DNA of 64,000 nt from an uncultured Clostridia bacterium (GTDB lineage: Bacteria; Bacillota; Clostridia; Lachnospirales; CAG-274), in the NCBI GenBank assembly GCA_944381435.1, contig CALWLD010000009.1, positions 1 through 64,000 of the forward strand, in the 5' to 3' direction. Made by a program: the position numbers and the translations under genes. Shown in pieces: positions 1 to 9,400 of this stretch (its first letter is position 1; every line of letters begins with the position of its first letter). The notes under the pieces were generated by a model. The model was not told where the DNA came from. It worked only from the letters and a program-made list of their open reading frames with translations, and made no database searches.

Positions 1-1
1 T

Positions 2-73
2 GCGCGAGTGGCTCAGTGGTAGAGCATCGCCTTGCCAAGGCGAGGGTCGCGGGTTCGAATCCCGTCTCGCGCT
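2..73 (+). tRNA. tRNA-Gly (anticodon GCC)
   Basis: The sequence folds as a full cloverleaf. The acceptor arms GCGCGAG and CTCGCGC pair, the D-arm contains GCTCAGTGGTAGAGC, the anticodon loop CTTGCCAAG gives GCC, and the T-arm GGGTTCGAATCCC is canonical. No CCA is encoded. It lies at the very edge of the window and may be part of a larger tRNA cluster. Confidence 0.97.
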
Positions 74-78
74 TATAA

Positions 79-150
79 AGGGTTATCGCCAAGCGGTAAG
101 GCACAGGGTTTTGATCCCTGCATTCGTAGGTTCGAATCCTACTAGCCCTG
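79..150 (+). tRNA. tRNA-Gln (anticodon TTG)
   Basis: Acceptor arms AGGGTTA and TAGCCCT pair with one G-U. The D-arm is GCCAAGCGGTAAGGC, the anticodon stem CAGGG/CCCTG encloses a loop with TTG, and the T-arm is AGGTTCGAATCCT. No CCA is encoded. It is five bases from tRNA-Gly, so the two are probably co-transcribed. A cognate glutaminyl-tRNA synthetase is encoded at 47119-48777. Confidence 0.96.
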
Positions 151-155
151 TAATT

Positions 156-188
156 AAGCTATGGAAATTTTGTTCCATAGCTTTTTTT
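156..188 (+). terminator. Terminator of the tRNA-Gly/Gln unit
   Basis: A perfect stem AGCTATGGAA / TTCCATAGCT is followed directly by a run of seven T, six bases after tRNA-Gln. Confidence 0.9.
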
Positions 189-281
189 GTGTGTTTTTTT
201 ATTTATTATAAATTTTAATATTTATGAGAGAAATTTTCTTTTAAATACGTTATATAGTGTGTAAAAGAAAGGAGGCTTCTT

Positions 282-821
282 ATGATAACAGAGGAAAACT
301 TTATAAAATATTTAAAGAAAGGCGATGACAAAGTTTTAAACTATATAGTTGATAAATATTTAGGTACAGTAAAAACTATTGTACATAAAATTTTATATAA
401 CAATAAAGAAGAAATAGAAGAATGCATAAATGATATATTTTTTTCTATATGGCAAAATAGAAATAAATTTTATGGTAATGACCAGCTAGAATTTAAAAAA
501 TGGATATTTAAAATATCAAGATATAAAGCTATAGATTATTATAGAAAAATTAATAATGATTTTCAGCTAGAAATAAATGAAAATATAATATCTACAGATT
601 TATCTCCAGAGGATAATTTTATTATTAAAGAAAAAGAAAAAGAAACTTTTAAAATGCTTGATAGTTTAAAAGATACAGATAAAAAAATTTTTATAATGAA
701 ATATTATTTAGGTATGAAATCTGAAGAAATATCTAAAATATTAAATTTAACGCCTACAGCCATTGACAACAGAATTTACAGGGGTAAAAAAATATTAAGG
801 GATAAAGTGATAGGAGGTTAA
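282..821 (+). CDS. ECF-type RNA polymerase sigma factor
   Basis: This 179-aa protein has the two-domain layout of a sigma-70 family extracytoplasmic-function factor. Region 2 lies around residues 20-90, with the core-binding stretch ending in WIFKISRYKAIDYYRK. Region 4 lies around residues 115-172 and ends in a helix-turn-helix (SEEISKILNLTPTAIDNRIYR). It would direct core polymerase to a small regulon. The ATG follows AAAGGAGG at 269-275. Its stop sits in the GGAGG of the next gene, so it is translationally tied to the DUF4179 protein that follows. That pairing is the usual one for a sigma factor with its membrane partner or anti-sigma factor. The promoters it recognises cannot be read from the window. 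Confidence 0.9.
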   Translation: MITEENFIKYLKKGDDKVLNYIVDKYLGTVKTIVHKILYNNKEEIEECINDIFFSIWQNRNKFYGNDQLEFKKWIFKISRYKAIDYYRKINNDFQLEINENIISTDLSPEDNFIIKEKEKETFKMLDSLKDTDKKIFIMKYYLGMKSEEISKILNLTPTAIDNRIYRGKKILRDKVIGG

Positions 822-825
822 TTTT

Positions 826-2046
826 ATGAAAGATATATATGATTTATTAAATGAGATAGATGTAGATATTGAAAATATGAATATAGAAGAAATGGAAACT
901 AACGATATAGAAAAAATAAAAGTTTTAAATAATGTAAAATCTAAAATTAAATCTAAAAAGAAAAATAAAAGAAGAAAAGGTATAGCTATTGCATCAGTTT
1001 TAGCTATTGGGGTTATAACTTTAAATTTATTTGTTAGTAAAAATAGTATATTAGCGTCGGATATACCTATTATACAAGGTATATTTAATATGTTTGGATA
1101 TGGACAAGATTTTGAAAAAGAAGCTAATAAAATAAATTTATATCAAGAAAATGAGCACGGAAGTATAACAATAACAGAGGCTTTGTTTGATGGTAAAAAC
1201 ATCTTTTTAGCTTATACAATAAAATTAAATGAACCATCAGATGATATTTTATATGATGGGTTAGATTTACAATTAAATAATGTTGATAATAAATCTTTAA
1301 GAATAGGTGGAGGAAGTAGTGGAACAGAAAAAATAGATGATTATACTTATGTAGGAACTACTCATCGTTCTCTAGATAATCTTAAAGATACAGAACTAAA
1401 TATGCATTTAGCTAACAATATATCTATAAAAGCTAATTTTGAAAACCTTACAGTTATAAATTTTGATGATGAAAAATATAAAGAAGATGACATTATTTAT
1501 AATATAGAAAATGGGGAAGAATTATCTATGGGTAGCTGGAGCTTTGATATAGATTTACAGGCTTTAGATAGTTATATATATGATATTAATGAAAGTGTTG
1601 TTGCAGAAGATACTAACATAGATGTTGCTATAGATAAAGTGAGAAAATCTCCAGTTGGACTTGAAATTAGATATATGTGGGATATTGAAAACTTACCTGA
1701 AGAATACAAACTTTTAAAAGAAAATCGTAATATACTTACTATAATGTTAAAAGCTAAAGATGATTTAGGCAATGAATATGAAGAAATAGCATTAACAACT
1801 TCTAGCGTAAATGAAAACAAAGATTATGGTTTAGCCCTTTTTAATAATATAGACAAAAATGCTAAAAAACTTTATATTACACCTTATTATGGCATATCAT
1901 CTTCTGGTGGTGAAGTTGCTTTTGATGCAAATGGAAATGCTCAAACTTTAACAACTTACGAAACACCTGAAGATTATAAATCACTTGATGATATAGAATT
2001 AGATACTATAGAAATTGACTTAAAAAATTTAAAATATCAAAAATAA
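826..2046 (+). CDS. DUF4179 membrane protein, probable partner of the ECF sigma factor
   Basis: The 406-aa protein has a short cytoplasmic N-terminus (about 50 residues, acidic then very basic), one membrane segment at about residues 52-71, and a large outside domain. The first part after the membrane (SDIPIIQGIFNMFGYG, then ITITEALFDGKNIFLAY) matches the pattern of DUF4179 proteins, which are commonly encoded directly after ECF sigma factors in Firmicutes. Four bases separate it from the sigma gene, with AGGAGG overlapping the sigma stop. By inference it senses an envelope signal and restrains the sigma factor through its N-terminal tail. No zinc-binding anti-sigma motif is seen. Confidence 0.8.
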   Translation: MKDIYDLLNEIDVDIENMNIEEMETNDIEKIKVLNNVKSKIKSKKKNKRRKGIAIASVLAIGVITLNLFVSKNSILASDIPIIQGIFNMFGYGQDFEKEANKINLYQENEHGSITITEALFDGKNIFLAYTIKLNEPSDDILYDGLDLQLNNVDNKSLRIGGGSSGTEKIDDYTYVGTTHRSLDNLKDTELNMHLANNISIKANFENLTVINFDDEKYKEDDIIYNIENGEELSMGSWSFDIDLQALDSYIYDINESVVAEDTNIDVAIDKVRKSPVGLEIRYMWDIENLPEEYKLLKENRNILTIMLKAKDDLGNEYEEIALTTSSVNENKDYGLALFNNIDKNAKKLYITPYYGISSSGGEVAFDANGNAQTLTTYETPEDYKSLDDIELDTIEIDLKNLKYQK

Positions 2047-2053
2047 AAACTAA

Positions 2054-2085
2054 AATTAAGGCTATAGCAAAAGCTATAGCCTTAA
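2054..2085. terminator. Bidirectional terminator between convergent genes
   Basis: The palindrome ATTAAGGCTATAGC / GCTATAGCCTTAAT with an AAAA loop sits between the convergent DUF4179 and LRR genes. A nearly identical hairpin follows the phosphofructokinase gene at 4985-5013. Confidence 0.85.
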
Positions 2086-2087
2086 TT

Positions 2088-3101
2088 TTATAAAGAAATG
2101 CTTTCACCGTTTATATATAGGTATTTAAGGTTAGGCATATTTTTTAAAATATTTATATCTAAATCTATATTTGTGTATATATATACTCTTTTTAATTTTT
2201 TTAGGTTAGTTAAAATAGATAAATCTTTTATGTTGTTAGAGAGCATAATTTCTATATGCTCTAAATTTTCAAGATTTTTTAAGAAATCTATATTTTCTAA
2301 CATACCAAACTTTATTTCTAATTTTTTAAGGTTATTTAAGTTTGTTAAAGAAGAAAAATCTATATTTTCTATACCCCAATTAAAACTTAGCTCCTCTAAA
2401 GATGTTAGATTATTAAGAGGGCTTATATTTCTTAAACAATGTTTATCTTTATTTGTATTTTCTACATTTTCGTGTTTTAGAGGATTTAGCGCATCTATAA
2501 CTATAGATTTTATATTTGTATATTCTTTTAGAAAATCACAATAAATAGCTATATCATTATCATCTATTTCAAAAAAATCTATACGTTCTAGCTTTTGTAA
2601 AACATTTTTTGTTATAGGCTCTTTGTTAGATAGGCATAGCTGATAACGTATTTCATCTTCTATATAATTATCAGGCATTAAAATATTTTCTTCATTTTCT
2701 TTTATTACATCATTTATATGTTTTTGTATATCTTCTTTAGCTTTTTCTATATCTTCTAATGTTTTAATATAATTATTATCTAAAACATCTTCTTTATCTA
2801 AATCTTTAACAATTTCATTATTCTCTGTATTAATATTTACGTCTTCTACAGGGGTATTTTCTAATTTATTTTTTATATTATCTATAGAAGCTACATTGTT
2901 AGTGCTAAGCTTATCTATAGGTATATCTTCTATTTTTTTATGGTTGTTTTTAACTTTAGAAATAGCATTTTTTATATTTTTATTGATATTATCCACTTTA
3001 TCTGGATATTTTTTCTTTATAACTTTATAAGATACAAAACCTGCTGTAGCAATAGATGTAGCAATAACAGATTTTAGTATATTTTTACTATTTTTTTTCA
3101 T
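2088..3101 (-). CDS. Membrane-anchored leucine-rich repeat protein
   Basis: The 337-aa protein begins with a basic N-terminus and a hydrophobic segment (about residues 9-25), fitting a signal anchor. A long charged, coiled-coil-prone stretch rich in Lys, Asn, Asp and Glu follows to about residue 150. From about residue 215 there are several leucine-rich repeats (NNLTSLEELSF, TNLNNLKKLEI, KNLENLEHIEI, TNLKKLKRVYI, KNMPNLKYLYI). The repeats suggest a protein-binding surface, probably on the outer face. There is no LPXTG signal or enzymatic domain. It is a lone gene, convergent with the DUF4179 gene, and has a GAGGGA ribosome-binding site. I do not know its partner. Confidence 0.7.
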   Translation of the reverse strand: MKKNSKNILKSVIATSIATAGFVSYKVIKKKYPDKVDNINKNIKNAISKVKNNHKKIEDIPIDKLSTNNVASIDNIKNKLENTPVEDVNINTENNEIVKDLDKEDVLDNNYIKTLEDIEKAKEDIQKHINDVIKENEENILMPDNYIEDEIRYQLCLSNKEPITKNVLQKLERIDFFEIDDNDIAIYCDFLKEYTNIKSIVIDALNPLKHENVENTNKDKHCLRNISPLNNLTSLEELSFNWGIENIDFSSLTNLNNLKKLEIKFGMLENIDFLKNLENLEHIEIMLSNNIKDLSILTNLKKLKRVYIYTNIDLDINILKNMPNLKYLYINGESISL

Positions 3102-3270
3102 ATTTATCCCTCGTTTATTATTTAATAGTATATATTTAATTATATAAAAGTTTTTTTCATTTGTAAATAAAATTTATGTTAATTGTTTCTATATATACCA
3201 ATAATTTTACATAGAATAAAAATATATAAATGTTATAATGTATATATATTATAACAAGAGAGGTATATAT

Positions 3271-3666
3271 ATGAACATAGAAAAGCCGATACATACATAT
3301 AACAATGAAATTGTGCCAAAAGTTAAAGAAATAGATATTTTGCTAAAATCTAATGAAAACATATCTTTAAAGAAAGCATCTAGCTTATTAGATATAACTG
3401 AAAGCCAATTAGAAGATATTTTAATAAAAATAAATGAAAAAGAAATAAATAGCTCTAACTTTTTAAGGATAATGTTAAATGGCACAAGCTTTATTTGTAA
3501 AATATTAAAAAGGGAGCTTGAATGTGGTTCGCCATATTTTTATAATGCAAAAGATTTATCTTACATATATGAGCTAGACTATGAAAAAGTTTTAAATGCC
3601 TATAGGTTTTTAGATTTAGACAAAGTTACTGCTAGACAAATCCCAGCTATTTTGGCACAAATATAG
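3271..3666 (+). CDS. Conserved-looking hypothetical protein, 131 aa
   Basis: The start at ATG 3271 is preferred over an in-frame ATG at 3238 because AGAGAGGT lies at a suitable distance only before 3271. The protein is soluble, mostly helical and has no signal peptide. The segment from about residue 25 to 50 (SLKKASSLLDITESQLEDIL) resembles a small DNA-binding or winged-helix-like fold, but I do not recognise the family. It stands alone between the LRR gene (divergent) and pfp. I assign no function. Confidence 0.6.
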   Translation: MNIEKPIHTYNNEIVPKVKEIDILLKSNENISLKKASSLLDITESQLEDILIKINEKEINSSNFLRIMLNGTSFICKILKRELECGSPYFYNAKDLSYIYELDYEKVLNAYRFLDLDKVTARQIPAILAQI

Positions 3667-3753
3667 TGTATGTAAAAACATATTGTAAATACTACCAAAA
3701 TTTGATATAATTATTTTGGTAAAATTATAAAAACTAGGAGGCTTATAAAAAAG

Positions 3754-4983
3754 ATGGGAAATATCATAGTAGGTCAATCGGGAGGGCCAACAGCTGTTAT
3801 AAATGCTAGCTTAGCAGGTGTTTTTAAAGGTGGTAAAGATAATAACATAAAGGTTTATGGTATGATAAACGGCATACAAGGGCTTTTAGAAGAGCGTTTT
3901 GTAGAGCTTAATAAAGAAATAAAAACAGATTTAGATATAGAGCTTTTAAAAAGAACACCATCAGCTTATTTAGGGTCTTGTAGATTTAAGCTACCTAACA
4001 TAGGAGAAAATGATGAAATGTATGAAAAAATTTTTTCTATTTTAGAAAAAATTGATGTAGATAAGTTTTTCTACATAGGTGGCAATGACTCTATGGATAC
4101 TATAAAAAAATTACATACTTACGCTAAAGATAAAGACAAAAATGTTCAATTTATAGGTGTTCCTAAAACGATAGATAACGATTTAGCAGTTACAGACCAT
4201 ACGCCAGGTTTTGGCAGTGCTTGTAAATTTATTGCTACAACTATAAAAGAAATAATAAAAGATGCTACAGTTTATGATGCTAAGAACATCACTATTATAG
4301 AAATAATGGGAAGAAACGCAGGCTGGCTTACAGCATCTGCTGCTATTACAAAATCTGAAGATTGTAACGGAGTTGACTTAATATATTTACCAGAAGTTCA
4401 TTTCGATATAGAAGATTTTGTACGTAGAGTTAAAAAGTTACAAAAAAATAAAAAAAGCCTAGTTATTGCTGTATCTGAAGGGATAAAAAATAAAAATGGT
4501 ACTAACATATGCGAGATAGAAGAAGAAAATACAATTCTTGATAGCTTTGGGCATAAATCTTTAAGCGGAACAGCTGTTACATTAGCTAAAATATTACAGA
4601 GAAACTTAGGTTGTAAAACAAGGGCTATTGAGCTTAACACAACGCAACGTTGTGCAAGCCATTGTATGTCAGAAGTTGATATAAATGAAAGCTTTTTAGC
4701 AGGGGTATATGCTATTAACCTAGCTATGAAAGGTGAAAGCGGAAAGGTTGTTGTTTTTGAAAGGACAAGCAATGCACCTTATAAAATGGATATGAAAGCT
4801 CACGATGTTTATGACATAGCTAACTTTGAAAAGAAAGTGCCGATAAATTGGATAGACACAGAAAATGCAACAGTTAAAAAAGAGCTTATAGATTACATAA
4901 AGCCTCTTATACAAGGTGAGGTTTATCCTATAATGGTAGATGGGCTACCAAAGCATTTAAGGTTAGAAAGAGAAAAATATTAA
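3754..4983 (+). CDS. pfp: 6-phosphofructokinase, probably pyrophosphate-dependent
   Basis: This 409-aa cytoplasmic enzyme of the PFK family phosphorylates fructose 6-phosphate to the 1,6-bisphosphate. The N-terminus has GQSGGPTAVINAS. The phosphoryl-donor motif is GGNDS at about residues 109-113, where ATP-dependent enzymes have GGDGS, and the catalytic block is PKTIDNDL at about 138-145. These are the residues that distinguish PPi-type enzymes, so I infer use of pyrophosphate, as in several clostridia. It is longer than the 320-aa ATP enzymes. The gene is monocistronic. AGGAGG lies about 12 bases before the ATG, which is rather far. Confidence 0.85.
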   Translation: MGNIIVGQSGGPTAVINASLAGVFKGGKDNNIKVYGMINGIQGLLEERFVELNKEIKTDLDIELLKRTPSAYLGSCRFKLPNIGENDEMYEKIFSILEKIDVDKFFYIGGNDSMDTIKKLHTYAKDKDKNVQFIGVPKTIDNDLAVTDHTPGFGSACKFIATTIKEIIKDATVYDAKNITIIEIMGRNAGWLTASAAITKSEDCNGVDLIYLPEVHFDIEDFVRRVKKLQKNKKSLVIAVSEGIKNKNGTNICEIEEENTILDSFGHKSLSGTAVTLAKILQRNLGCKTRAIELNTTQRCASHCMSEVDINESFLAGVYAINLAMKGESGKVVVFERTSNAPYKMDMKAHDVYDIANFEKKVPINWIDTENATVKKELIDYIKPLIQGEVYPIMVDGLPKHLRLEREKY

Positions 4984-4984
4984 A

Positions 4985-5013
4985 AATAAGGCTATAGCTT
5001 TTGCTATAGTCTC
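4985..5013 (+). terminator. Hairpin after pfp
   Basis: A 9-bp stem, GGCTATAGC / GCTATAGTC with a TTTT loop, begins just past the pfp stop. It lacks a T-run on the plus strand, so it may stabilise the 3' end rather than terminate alone. The stem repeats the sequence of the hairpin at 2054-2085. Confidence 0.5.
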
Positions 5014-5049
5014 AAGCTGTAGAAAAAATAATATTAAAGCCTTATACCA

Positions 5050-5196
5050 TAAATATTTAAGTAGTTAAAGGGTTCTAGGGCAAAGCCCTAGAATAAAGGT
5101 GATGGGTGGGTTAAGATAATTACAAAAACCTTTCCTTAAAACAAAAAATTTAAAAATAGCGTTAAGATTGTAGACAAAGTCTACAATCTTAACGCT
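5050..5196 (+). repeat. Dispersed intergenic element, copy A
   Basis: This is the first of three related intergenic sequences. In order it has AAATATTTAAGTAGTTAAAGGG, a palindrome TTCTAGGGC-AAA-GCCCTAGAA (5073-5093), a G-rich stretch (AAGGTGATGGGTGGG), a core (GATAATTACAAAAACC, then TTTAAAAAT), and a perfect 18-bp hairpin (5159-5197). It fills most of the space between pfp and hpf, which converge. Read on the minus strand, the terminal hairpin is followed by a T-rich tract and can serve as the hpf terminator. The other copies are at 26442-26654 and 30176-30351. Confidence 0.7.
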
Positions 5197-5197
5197 A
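5159..5197. terminator. Terminator of hpf (end hairpin of element A)
   Basis: An 18-bp perfect stem AGCGTTAAGATTGTAGAC with an AAA loop, followed on the minus strand by ATTTTTAAATTTTTT, ends just after the hpf stop. Confidence 0.8.
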
Positions 5198-5205
5198 TAT
5201 TATTT

Positions 5206-5748
5206 TTAATATTCAGGGTCTATAAGACCGTAAGTACCATCTTTTCTTTTATAAACAACATTTATTTCATCTGTTGTTGAATTTCTAAATACGAAGAAAT
5301 TATGAGAAACAAGCTCCATCTCCATAACAGCTTCTTCAGCATCCATAGGTTTAATATCAAACTTTTTAGTTCTGTCTATTTTGATTGCTTCCTCTGTATC
5401 CTCTCCATCTAAGCCCATAGATACAGCTTTAAGCTCATCTGCAAATGAAGAATCTCTACGAGATTTATCTCTTAAACGGCTTCTATATTTAACCATTTGT
5501 TTTTCTAATTTATCTACAACTTCATCAATAGCAGCATACATATCATCTCTTGTAACTTCTGCTCTTAAAACTCTTTTTGGAAGCTTAACTGTAACTTCGA
5601 TTTTTTGGTCAAGCTTAACAACAGATAATGTTACATTTATATCTGTATTTTCAGGAAAAAGCCTTTCTATTCTATTGATTTTGCTTTCGATTCTTTCTTT
5701 TAAAGCGTCTGTAACTGTAGTATTTTTTGCTTTGAATGTATAACGCAT
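5206..5748 (-). CDS. hpf: Ribosome hibernation promoting factor, long form
   Basis: This 180-aa protein binds the 30S decoding region and dimerises ribosomes into inactive 100S particles when growth slows. The N-terminal S30AE domain (about residues 1-100: MRYTFKAKNTTVTDAL, then ESKINRIERLFPE) is joined by a linker to the C-terminal dimerisation domain (about 120-180: IKIDRTKKFDIKPMDAEEA, ending VVYKRKDGTYGLIDPEY). This is the long form typical of Firmicutes. I place the start at ATG 5748. The longer frame begins with a GTG at 5757 that lies inside the AAGGAG ribosome-binding site. Confidence 0.95.
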   Translation of the reverse strand: MRYTFKAKNTTVTDALKERIESKINRIERLFPENTDINVTLSVVKLDQKIEVTVKLPKRVLRAEVTRDDMYAAIDEVVDKLEKQMVKYRSRLRDKSRRDSSFADELKAVSMGLDGEDTEEAIKIDRTKKFDIKPMDAEEAVMEMELVSHNFFVFRNSTTDEINVVYKRKDGTYGLIDPEY

Positions 5749-5899
5749 AACGAACACTCCTTTTATCCTTATAAATTAGATAAATAACATTAATTATTTA
5801 TCTTATATATATAATATTCTACAATTAAAACAAAAACCCTTTTTAATTTTATAAAAAATATATACAAAAAAATGCATTTAAAACAAGAAAAATATATTA

Positions 5900-5934
5900 A
5901 AAAATGCCAAAGAAATTAAAACTTTGACATTTTA
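5900..5934 (-). terminator. Probable terminator of the FMN-binding-like gene
   Basis: A 10-bp stem with one mismatch, AATGCCAAAG / CTTTGACATT, lies about 18 bases past the stop and is followed on the minus strand by T-rich sequence. Confidence 0.55.
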
Positions 5935-5951
5935 TATATTATATAGATTAA

Positions 5952-6356
5952 TTATTTTTTAGCATCTTCTAAAGCTTTTTCTACAGCTTTTACTATAATA
6001 TCGCTAGTCATAGAGTTATCTACAGAGGCAGTTATATCTGTACTTTGTGTTTCTATTATTTGAGCAGATACATCATCTATAGAGCGGTTAAAAAGAGGAT
6101 AAAAAACCTCTTGTGTTTGCCCCATATTAACAAGCTTAATATCTAATATTTCATCTTTTGATACTGTAACCTCAACAGATACAGGGTTATTATGTAAAAC
6201 AATATCAGCAGAATATGTACCTGGTTTATAAGCTGTGCTATTTCCTTTAGGTATAAAGAAATAAATAATAATGCCTAATATAATAACACCTACAATAGTT
6301 AATATTGCTTTTTTTATTACATCTCTTAATTTTACAACTATTATTTTTGTGCTCAT
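5952..6356 (-). CDS. Membrane-anchored FMN-binding-domain-like protein
   Basis: The protein (134 aa) starts at ATG 6356; a longer frame uses a GTG inside the AGGAGG site. A hydrophobic segment at about residues 13-34 anchors a small outside domain. That domain has the pattern of the FMN_bind family (YKPGTYSADIVLHNNPVSVEVTVSKDEILDIKLVN), as found in NqrC/RnfG and in flavin-bearing lipoproteins. The flavinylation motif normally reads S-G-A-T-x-T-S before an alanine-rich helix. Here the same position reads SVDNSMTSDIIVKAVEKAL, so the family call rests on overall pattern and FMN attachment is uncertain. It is transcribed divergently from addB. Confidence 0.6.
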   Translation of the reverse strand: MSTKIIVVKLRDVIKKAILTIVGVIILGIIIYFFIPKGNSTAYKPGTYSADIVLHNNPVSVEVTVSKDEILDIKLVNMGQTQEVFYPLFNRSIDDVSAQIIETQSTDITASVDNSMTSDIIVKAVEKALEDAKK

Positions 6357-6456
6357 ATAAAACACCTCCTTTAAACAATATATTTATATTTTTATTACAA
6401 TAATTAAAAAAATATGTTAAAATAATAATAATTATTAAAAAAGATAAGGTGATTAT

Positions 6457-9400
6457 ATGAAATTACAATATATTTTAGGAACTGCAGGTAGTGGAAAATT
6501 AGAAAACTGTATAAATGAAATATTAATAAGGCAAGAAGAAAAATATTTACCTTCTATCCTTATTGTGCCAGAGCAATTTACGCTACAAGCAGAAAGGCTT
6601 GTTATAGAAAAATCTAAATCAAAAGTTTTATTTAATACTTATGTTTTAAACTTTAAAAGGCTTGCTTATCGTGTTTTTTCTGAGCTTGGCATATCAGATA
6701 AAAAGCCCCTTGAAGATATAGGGCAAGCTATGGTTTTAATAAAAATACTTTATAAGCTAGGAAAAGAAGAAAAATTTAAGTTTTTTTCTGAAAAATCTTA
6801 TGCTAACATAGGCTTAATAGAAAAAATAGCAGATATTTTAAAAGAGTTTTTTGAATTTGGCATTACCATAGAAAGCCTTGAAAATGTTATAAAAAATATA
6901 AACACTGCTACAAATGAAAACCTAGGCTTAAAGCTTAACGATTTAAAAGAAATTTATAAAGAATATGCAAGCTTTATAAAAAGTGATTATATAACAGATG
7001 AAGGTATATTAGATATTTTAGCAAGCAAGATAGATAAATCTAGCTTAATAACAAAAGATGCTCAAGTTTTTATATATGGCTTTGATTCTTTAAACAACCA
7101 GGAGCTTAACATTATTTATAAACTATTTGAAAAATGTGAAAAAATAAATATATATTTTACATTAAATGAAAACAAAACTTATTTTGAAAAAATAAACCCT
7201 TTTGATAATTATTTTTATGTAAAAAGCACAATAAACAGAATAAACGACAAAATAGTTAATAAGCTTGGTGTTAGCCTAGAAAAAACTTTGTTTTTACAAG
7301 AAGATAAAAGGCACATAAACAATAAAGAGTTATCATTTTTACAAGAAAATTTTTTAAGATATAATCACAAAAAATATGATGATAATGTGGAAAATATAAA
7401 CATTTATTGCTGTAAAAACAAATATAGCGAAATAGAAAATGTATCTAGCATTATTTTAGATTTGGTAAAAAATAAAAATTATAAATTTAAAGATATAGTA
7501 GTTATTTTAGGAGATTTAAGCTATCAAAAAAACATAAAAATGCTTTTTAATAAATACAAAATACCTTACTTTTTAGATGATAAAAAGAAAATAACAAACC
7601 ACTGTTTAGTGGAGCTTATAATGTCTTCTTTAGATATTATTATATATAACTTTCAATATGAAAGTGTATTTAGATATTTAAGAACAGGAATACTTGATAT
7701 ATTAAATACTTATGACATAACAAAAGAAAACATTGATATAATAGAAAATTATGTTATAAAATATGGCATAAAAGGGGATAAATGGAAAAAGGACTTTGAA
7801 TATGGCTTTTATGAAAACAGCCCTTACACTTATGATAAAATAAACGGCATTAGAAAAAATATTTTAAACAGCCTTTCAAAGCTTGATATTAAAAGAAAGA
7901 AAAAATATACTGTTTTAGAAATAAGCAAAGCTATTTTAGATTTTTTAGTAGATATAAACATAGAAAATGCTATACAAGCTATAATATTAAGAGATAAAGA
8001 GCTTTTAAACAAAGGTATTATAAAAAATGCAGGCGTTATAGATGAGCATATACAAGTTTTTAACAGCATAAGCGAGATTTTACAAAAGTTTGTTGATATA
8101 TTAGGCGAAGAAAAAATGACAATAGAAGAATACAGCAAAATATTAAAATCTGCCTTTGAAAAAGAAACTATAAGTATAATACCTCCTACCCAAGACCAAG
8201 TTTTAATAGGTGATTTTGCAAGGACTAAAATAACAGGTAACAAGGTTTTAATAGCAATGGGGATAAACGAAGGAAACATTCCATCTTATAAAGAGGAAAG
8301 CCCTTTTATATCAGATACAGAAAAAATATATTTATTATCAAATGGTATAGAAATGCGAGGCACTAGCTTATCTAGGATGGCTACAGAAATGTTAAATGTA
8401 TATTCTTTACTTTTAAAGCCTAAAGATAAACTTTACCTAACATATTGTTTAAGCACCTTAGAGGGAGCTAGCAAAAAACCTTCTGTTGTTATAGAAAAAA
8501 TAAAAGGCATTTTTAAAAATTTAAAAGAAAATGTACAAGAAGATAACATAAACCTTATATCTTGCAAGGAAATGGCTTTTGATAACATTTTTAAAAGTTT
8601 TAACTATATAGAAGAGGCAAATGAAGAGATAAAGGCTACATTTAGCTATTTTTTAGAAGATAAAGATTTTTTACCTAAAATAGAACATATAAAAGAAGGT
8701 ATATTAAAAATAGAAAATAGCCAAGATGACTATATTAATAAAGACTTATTAGACAAAGTTTATGAACATAACACTATTTTTTCTAGTGTATCTAAGCTTG
8801 AAGAGTTTAAAAAATGTCCTTTTTCTTATTTTTTAAAGTATACACTTAATATAAAAGAAAGAGATACTAACATTTTAGATTATTTAAAATTAGGTAACAT
8901 ATATCACAATGTGTTAGAAGAATTTTCTAACAAAATATTAAAAGATAACAACATAGAAAACATATCTACAGAAGAAATTTATAGCCTAGTTAATAACATT
9001 ATAGATGATATATGTAAAAGAGATGATTTAATAAGTATGTTTCAGGCATCTTATAAATACAATTATTATATAAAAAGGATAAAGCAGATAGTTGGTATGG
9101 CGGCTAACGCTATAATAAACCAAATAAAAGATGGCTCTTTTGTTCCTAAATATTTTGAAATAAATTTTGATAATATAAACCCTAACAGCAAAGTTTATAA
9201 CAACATAAAGCTTGGGCTTAAAAACAACTATGAAATGATTTTAAAAGGAAAGATAGACCGTGTAGACAAGCTTTATATAGATGATAAAGAATATATAAAA
9301 ATATTAGATTATAAATCTTCTGATAAAAAGCTAAGTGTTGATAAAGTTTACTATGGCTTACAGCTACAAATATTAATGTATTTAGATACTTTCATAAAAA

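Noticed and set aside
5749-5757. GTG start extending hpf by three residues
   Set aside because: The GTG lies within the AAGGAGTG ribosome-binding site. The same false extension occurs at the FMN-binding-like gene (6365) and the globin gene (16628).
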